From positions 1 through 25,514 of the forward strand of contig JAHFIE010000005.1 in assembly GCA_023246565.1 (NCBI GenBank): a DNA stretch of 25,514 bases, read 5' to 3'. The notes under the pieces are model-generated. The model searched no databases and had not been told where the DNA came from. It saw only the letters and a program-made list of their open reading frames with translations. The DNA is from Candidatus Magasanikiibacteriota bacterium (GTDB taxonomy: Bacteria; Patescibacteriota; Patescibacteriia; Magasanikbacterales; UBA922). Both the position numbers and the translations under genes were made by a program. This document shows positions 21,572 through 25,514 of the stretch, one piece after another. Position 1 is the first letter of the stretch; every line of letters begins with the position of its first letter.

Positions 21572-23062
21572 CTATTTTTTTGGAAGAACTGCTTTTAACC
21601 ACCGTGTAAGAGCAATTTTTTCTTGATCTTTTAAATTATTTTTGATATGGAGCCGCGCTGTGTGGGTTTTTGCAAATTGTAGCCAATCTTGACTCGGACC
21701 TTTACGATTTTTATCAACAATAATTTCAACAACATCACCATTATTCAGTTGGGTATCAAGACTGACCATTTTGTCATTCACGAGAGCACCATTGCAATGA
21801 TTACCAATATCGCTGTGAATGTGATACGCAAAATCAACACTGGTTGCTCCTTCAGGAAGATCAATAACATCGCCTTTTGGGGTAAAAACAAAAATTCTGG
21901 TTTGCAAGAAGTCAACCTTCATGGCTTCGAGATCAGATAATTTGTTTAAAATATCTTTTTGAATTTCCACCAATTCTTGCGCCCATTTAATTTCTCTTTT
22001 TGGTAACCGAGCACCATATTCATCATAGTGCCAATGAGCCGCCACACCATACTCGGCTTCATCATGCATGGATTGTGTACGGATTTGAAATTCCACAATT
22101 TCACCTTCATCACTAAAAACCGTTGTGTGTAATGATTGGTATCCGTTTGGTTTTGGTTGGGAAATATAATCTTTGATTCTGCCTTTGAGTGGTTTCCATA
22201 GATTATGCAGAATACCTAAGGCAGCATAACAATCTGCAATTGAAGGAACAAGAATACGAATCGCAAACGTATCATAGACTTTCGCGATTTCATTATTTTT
22301 TCTGGTTAATTTTTGGAAGAGGCTATACAGTCTTTTACTTCGGCCATATACAGCAAGCGGTTTAATACTTGCTTTCCCTAACTCAACTCTTGTTTTTTCA
22401 ATAACCTGTTGAAAGTATTGTTCTTTCCCGGCTAATTTCTCATCGCGGATCGTTTTAATTCTTTGATATTCTTTGGGATAAACATACTGAAACGACAAAT
22501 CTTCGAGTTCTCCTTTCATATCGTCCATACCTAACCGATTCGCAATGGGCGCATAAATTTCTAAACTCTCAAGAGCAATACGATAGCGTTTTGGTGGGGG
22601 CAAATGTTCAAGCGTGGTTAAATTGTGAATTCGATCAGCAAATTTAATAATCATTACTCGAACATCTTCGGCCATGGCAATAAACATTTTTCGAAGATTT
22701 TCTATGTATCGCTCAACGCCACGGTATTTTAATTTACCAAGTTTGGTAATTCCTCGAACCATGGAAGCAATATCACTGCCAAAGTTTTTTTCAATATCTT
22801 CAAGCGTGACTTCAGTATCTTCGGGAACATCATGGAGAAGGGTCGCCGCGATAATCGTAGGATCAATTTTTGAATCAGCCAAATAATGAGCTGCTGATAG
22901 GGGGTGGATAATGTAGGGTTCACCTGATTTACGAAATTGACCGTCATGGGCGTTTTCCGCAAAATCATATGCCAAACGAACCACGTCCAAATCTGCCCGT
23001 GGCGCGTAGTTTTTTATTTTTACAATAAGGTCTTCTATGGTTGGATTTTTCGTGATTTCCAT
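21572..23062 (-). CDS. rel: Bifunctional (p)ppGpp synthetase/hydrolase (RelA/SpoT homologue)
   Basis: 496 residues from ATG 23062. The N-terminal HD hydrolase domain has H53 (IIHPL), H77-D78 and E81-D82 (LLHDVPEDT), and DRIHNLTTL, so hydrolysis should work. The synthetase domain has YGRSKRLYSLFQK, VYDTFAIRILV and KDYISQPKPNGYQSLHTTVF, so synthesis should work too. A TGS domain (RIFVFTPKGDVIDLPEGAT) follows. The protein ends soon after, without the ZFD and ACT domains of long RelA/SpoT, so amino-acid or ribosome sensing may be simplified. The start is set by a promoter whose -10 box ends 7 nt before this ATG; an in-frame upstream ATG at 23098 overlaps the -35 box. Confidence 0.94.
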   Translation of the reverse strand: MEITKNPTIEDLIVKIKNYAPRADLDVVRLAYDFAENAHDGQFRKSGEPYIIHPLSAAHYLADSKIDPTIIAATLLHDVPEDTEVTLEDIEKNFGSDIASMVRGITKLGKLKYRGVERYIENLRKMFIAMAEDVRVMIIKFADRIHNLTTLEHLPPPKRYRIALESLEIYAPIANRLGMDDMKGELEDLSFQYVYPKEYQRIKTIRDEKLAGKEQYFQQVIEKTRVELGKASIKPLAVYGRSKRLYSLFQKLTRKNNEIAKVYDTFAIRILVPSIADCYAALGILHNLWKPLKGRIKDYISQPKPNGYQSLHTTVFSDEGEIVEFQIRTQSMHDEAEYGVAAHWHYDEYGARLPKREIKWAQELVEIQKDILNKLSDLEAMKVDFLQTRIFVFTPKGDVIDLPEGATSVDFAYHIHSDIGNHCNGALVNDKMVSLDTQLNNGDVVEIIVDKNRKGPSQDWLQFAKTHTARLHIKNNLKDQEKIALTRWLKAVLPKK

Positions 23063-23069
23063 AGATTTT

Positions 23070-23098
23070 AGATTATCATGATTGCATAGTCTTGACAA
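23070..23098 (-). promoter_or_regulatory. RSH gene promoter, probably leaderless
   Basis: On the minus strand TTGTCA (23098-23093), 17-nt spacer, TAATCT (23075-23070), then 7 nt to the ATG. Its -35 box overlaps that of the divergent small-RNA promoter almost completely. Confidence 0.65.
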
Positions 23099-23120
23099 AT
23101 AAAGTGTACCATGGTATTCT
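23092..23120 (+). promoter_or_regulatory. Promoter of small RNA A
   Basis: TTGACA (23092-23097), 17-nt spacer, TATTCT (23115-23120): a near-consensus promoter pointing away from the RSH gene. Predicted start near 23127. Confidence 0.65.
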
Positions 23121-23126
23121 GACCAT

Positions 23127-23193
23127 GTGATGTTAAGGTAAAAACCCTAAACGCCAGAAGAAAACCCCAGTCGTAAGACCGGGGTTTTCTCTT
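23127..23193 (+). ncRNA. Candidate small RNA A (about 65 nt), between the RSH gene and topA
   Basis: A strong promoter, about 30 nt of unstructured 5' sequence beginning GTGATGTTAAGG, and a terminator hairpin make a compact small-RNA gene. The first 12 nt are perfectly complementary to 23241-23252 in the next candidate RNA. GTG-ATG-TTA-AGG-TAA could be read as a four-codon leaderless frame, but with no gene downstream on this strand attenuation has no target. No known family is recognised. It is inferred from promoter and terminator placement only. Confidence 0.45.
23159..23190 (+). terminator. Bidirectional hairpin terminator ending small RNA A
   Basis: AGAAAACCCC (23159-23168) pairs with GGGGTTTTCT (23181-23190), with an inner GTC/GAC around loop GTAA. 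The single A-C clash on the plus strand is a G-U pair on the minus strand, so it may also stop minus-strand transcripts. Confidence 0.75.
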
Positions 23194-23219
23194 GTCAAAA
23201 ATCAATATTTTGCTATACT
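23192..23219 (+). promoter_or_regulatory. Promoter of small RNA B
   Basis: TTGTCA (23192-23197), 16-nt spacer, TATACT (23214-23219) with extended TGC. It starts directly after the hairpin terminator. Predicted start near 23227. Confidence 0.6.
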
Positions 23220-23226
23220 AACGGCC

Positions 23227-23324
23227 GTAGTCCTAGCGGGCCTTAACATCACCAATGGCATTGAGGTTACCTCTAGGATTACTGAAAAAAATCCCGTCCG
23301 GCAGTTGTCAGAGGGGATTTTTTT
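23227..23324 (+). ncRNA. Candidate small RNA B (about 98 nt), partly complementary to small RNA A
   Basis: The predicted transcript begins with GTAGTCCTAG (23227-23236), which pairs along its full length with CTAGGATTAC (23273-23282) using one G-U pair that works only on the plus strand. The stem thus begins right at the predicted start. The enclosed loop exposes CCTTAACATCAC (23241-23252), the exact complement of the first 12 nt of small RNA A. A terminator with a long T-run ends it at the topA stop codon. It matches no known RNA family that I recognise. A sponge or antisense partner role is an inference. Confidence 0.45.
23285..23324 (+). terminator. Bidirectional terminator shared by small RNA B and topA
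   Basis: AAAAAAATCCC (23285-23295) and GGGATTTTTTT (23314-23324) form an 11-bp stem with an 18-nt loop. A-run and T-run allow use from both sides, and the T-run covers part of the topA stop codon. Confidence 0.78.
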
Positions 23325-25514
23325 ATACAATGTCTTTTTTAAATCCGCAACCTTTTTGACTGCATTTTGCTGTCTTTTTTGCTCCAAAAATAAGGGGTGA
23401 GCTACAGGTAGGACAATCCTCGCCCGTTGGTTTACTCGACAAAATATTCTTGCAATCAGGATAGCGATTACAACTATAAAATGGTCCACGTTTGCCTCGT
23501 CTTTCCACGAATTCTCCTTGTTTACAAACATTACAAACTACGCCGGTTTTCTTTTCATTCTTTTTAATATTTTTACAATCCGGATATCCACTACAACCGA
23601 GAAATGTGCCAAACCGTCCTCGTTTCATAACCATTGGTTTACCACATTTTTCACATACTTCATTGGTTGGTAATGATTCTTGCGCTTCAGCACTGCCGGG
23701 TAATGGTTTCGTGGTTTTACATTCAGGATAATTAGTACAGGCTAAGAATTTTCCAAACCGTCCGATTTTAATAACCATGGGACTCGTACATTTTGAACAT
23801 ACTTCATCAGTTTTTTCTTCAGTAATATCTTTTTTATTTATAGTTTCGGTTTTTTGAACTAAATTTTCATGAAAGGGATTATAAAAAGTAGCAATAATGG
23901 GTTGCCAATCTTTTTCTCCGAGAGCTATGGCATCTAAATTTTCTTCCATTTTTGCCGTAAATTGGTAATCAACAATATCTTGAAAATGTTCTACGAGTAA
24001 ATCATTAACGAGATAGGCAATATCTGATGGTGTGAATCGTTTATGCTCATCGCGCGTTACATAACCACGATCTTCAATCGTTGCAATGGTGGGTGCGTAG
24101 GTTGATGGTCGACCAATACCGTATTCTTCCATGATTTTGACGAGCGTAGCATCAGAATAGCGTGCCGGCGGTTCAGTAAAATGTTGTTCAGGCAGTAATT
24201 GTTTACATTGTAATAATTCGCCAATCGCAAGATCAGGTAACAGAGTTTCTTTACCCATGTCAGGATATAGTTTTAACCAACCTGGGAAAAGCAGTGTCTG
24301 ACCTGCGGCCCGAAACACATAAGCAGTAGGAAGCGCGGCAATATCAATGCTTGTCCGGTTTAATTTTGCTGCTGCCATTTGCGTGGCAACTGCGCGTTGC
24401 CAGATAAGCGAATACAATCGCCATTGATCAGATGGTAATTCATTTCGAAGCATATTTGGATCGCGGTTTGCTTCAGTCGGACGAATAGCTTCGTGGGCTT
24501 CTTGCGCCCCTTTGCTTTTTGTTGTGTACTGTCGAGCTTTTGCTAGTGTGTAATCAGAACCAAAGGTTCGTCCAATGTATGCTCCTGCCTCAGTCAAGAA
24601 TTTTTGAGACATGGCAAGTGAATCAGTTCGCATGTAAGTAATAAAACCAGCTTCATATAATTGTTGCGCCAAACGCATACTTTGTTTTGCGGAAAAACCC
24701 AGACGATGATTTGCGGTTTGTTGGAGTGTTGATGTGGTAAACGGTGGTGGAGGGACACGGGAGACTTCTTTTTTTATCAAGTCTTTGATCGTATAGTGCG
24801 CGTCTTTGAGATCAGTAATAATTTTTTCAGCTTCAATCTTGTTTTTGATACCAAGCTTACCGAGTTTTTTTTCACCAATAACAACAAGGGTTGCTGGAAA
24901 TTGTATAGTTTCTTTTTCTGGTTTAAACAAGCCGGTAATCGTCCAATATTCTTCGGTTTGAAAGGCTTGAATTTCACGTTCTCGTTCAACAACCAAACGC
25001 ACAGCAACTGATTGAACGCGTCCGGCTGATAATCCTCGCGTGACTTTTTTCCACAAAAAAGGTGATAGTTCATAACCTACCAACCGATCCAAAATACGAC
25101 GTGCTTGTTGCGCGTCGACTAATTTTTGGTCAATGCCTCGAGGATGACTTATAGCTTCATCAAGCGCGTGTTTGGTGATTTCATGGAATACAATTCTTTG
25201 AGCTTTTTCAGGATCAACACCCAGAACATGTGCCAAATGCCAGGAAATTGCTTCTCCCTCACGATCCTCATCAGTCGCGAAGATAAGCGTGTCATTTTTT
25301 TTTGCCAATGCTTTTAATTTTTTTACGTGTTCAGCTTTTTCGCGGGGGATAGTATACGATGGTAAAAATGTTCCTTGTTCAATATCAATCCCCATTTTAC
25401 TTTTTGGTAAATCACGGATGTGGCCAAACGAAGATTCGACCGTGTATCCACGGCCGAGAAATTTACTTATGGTTTTTGCTTTTGTTGGTGACTCAACAAT
25501 AACTAAGGTCTTCA
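23323..25514 (-). CDS. topA: DNA topoisomerase I (type IA), missing only the first base of the start codon
   Basis: The frame runs to the window edge. The last two bases read TG of the start codon, followed by KTLVIVESPTKAKTI, so the whole protein (730 residues) is visible. It relaxes negative supercoils by single-strand passage. The Toprim domain has the Glu of IVESPTKAKTI and the DEDREGE acidic triad. The nucleophile is Tyr at about residue 294 in GFITYMRTDSL. Four C-terminal zinc ribbons are present: CSKC...CTNYPEC, CEKC...CSGYPDC, CNVC...CNRYPDC and CPTC...CSQKGC. Four is a full set for bacterial TopA. An ATG at 25395 is internal, since it would cut off part of Toprim. The upstream promoter lies outside the window. 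Confidence 0.96.
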   Translation of the reverse strand, partial: KTLVIVESPTKAKTISKFLGRGYTVESSFGHIRDLPKSKMGIDIEQGTFLPSYTIPREKAEHVKKLKALAKKNDTLIFATDEDREGEAISWHLAHVLGVDPEKAQRIVFHEITKHALDEAISHPRGIDQKLVDAQQARRILDRLVGYELSPFLWKKVTRGLSAGRVQSVAVRLVVEREREIQAFQTEEYWTITGLFKPEKETIQFPATLVVIGEKKLGKLGIKNKIEAEKIITDLKDAHYTIKDLIKKEVSRVPPPPFTTSTLQQTANHRLGFSAKQSMRLAQQLYEAGFITYMRTDSLAMSQKFLTEAGAYIGRTFGSDYTLAKARQYTTKSKGAQEAHEAIRPTEANRDPNMLRNELPSDQWRLYSLIWQRAVATQMAAAKLNRTSIDIAALPTAYVFRAAGQTLLFPGWLKLYPDMGKETLLPDLAIGELLQCKQLLPEQHFTEPPARYSDATLVKIMEEYGIGRPSTYAPTIATIEDRGYVTRDEHKRFTPSDIAYLVNDLLVEHFQDIVDYQFTAKMEENLDAIALGEKDWQPIIATFYNPFHENLVQKTETINKKDITEEKTDEVCSKCTSPMVIKIGRFGKFLACTNYPECKTTKPLPGSAEAQESLPTNEVCEKCGKPMVMKRGRFGTFLGCSGYPDCKNIKKNEKKTGVVCNVCKQGEFVERRGKRGPFYSCNRYPDCKNILSSKPTGEDCPTCSSPLIFGAKKTAKCSQKGCGFKKDIV

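Noticed and set aside
23127..23190. Attenuator with a four-codon leader peptide
   Set aside because: No gene lies downstream on the plus strand; topA and the RSH gene are both on the minus strand.
1..25514. Alternative genetic code or CRISPR array
   Set aside because: TGA ends several conserved genes at the expected place, and no regularly spaced repeats are present.

Overview
The window looks like a chromosomal piece of a Candidate Phyla Radiation (Patescibacteria) bacterium, possibly of the Magasanikbacteria/Uhrbacteria kind. The reasons are an AT-rich backbone, tight housekeeping operons, very few Shine-Dalgarno sites, a thrombospondin-3-repeat membrane protein next to a giant Cys-rich secreted protein, a DUF4015 putative glycosidase, and a tRNA with no encoded CCA. 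TGA is used as a normal stop, so recoded lineages such as Gracilibacteria are unlikely. The phylum call is inference from gene content, not from a marker tree.

Layout. 2-172: C-terminus of a DUF4015 glycosidase-like protein. About 243-1096: GC-rich foreign segment with one secreted-protein gene and a nested palindrome. 1182-1259: REP-like repeat. 1420-12421: rsmA, a TSP3-repeat membrane protein and a 3100-residue Cys-rich exported protein, closed by a strong terminator. 12502-13447: a second GC-rich insertion carrying one lipoprotein gene, bounded by 13-bp inverted repeats and a 5-bp target duplication. 13614-14275: MntA/HepT toxin-antitoxin pair. 14310-18422: aspS, scpA, scpB and a D,D-carboxypeptidase in one close-packed run. 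18429-19776: a third GC-rich insertion, a decayed integrative element in the 3' end of tRNA-Leu(CAA), with an integrase remnant, a small membrane protein and a probable structured RNA. 19909-21550: parA-parB. 21572-23062 (minus): bifunctional (p)ppGpp synthetase/hydrolase. 23092-23324: two apparent tandem small-RNA genes. 23323-25514 (minus): topA, lacking only the first base of its start codon.

How the genes fit together. Backbone genes serve chromosome upkeep (ParAB, ScpAB, TopA), translation (RsmA, AspRS, tRNA-Leu), stringent response and wall remodelling. rsmA, parA and the RSH gene each have a good sigma70-type promoter whose -10 box ends 6-8 nt before the ATG, so they are probably read as leaderless mRNAs. 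The genes inside all three GC-rich insertions instead carry strong GGAGG-type ribosome sites, which supports an outside origin.

The most interesting points are: the transposase-free transposon-like cassette at 12502-13447; the tandem small RNAs between the RSH gene and topA, where the predicted 5' end of one is perfectly complementary over 12 nt to a segment of the other; the promoter-structure-terminator unit inside the tRNA-Leu element; and the giant C-x(4-5)-GC-repeat protein.
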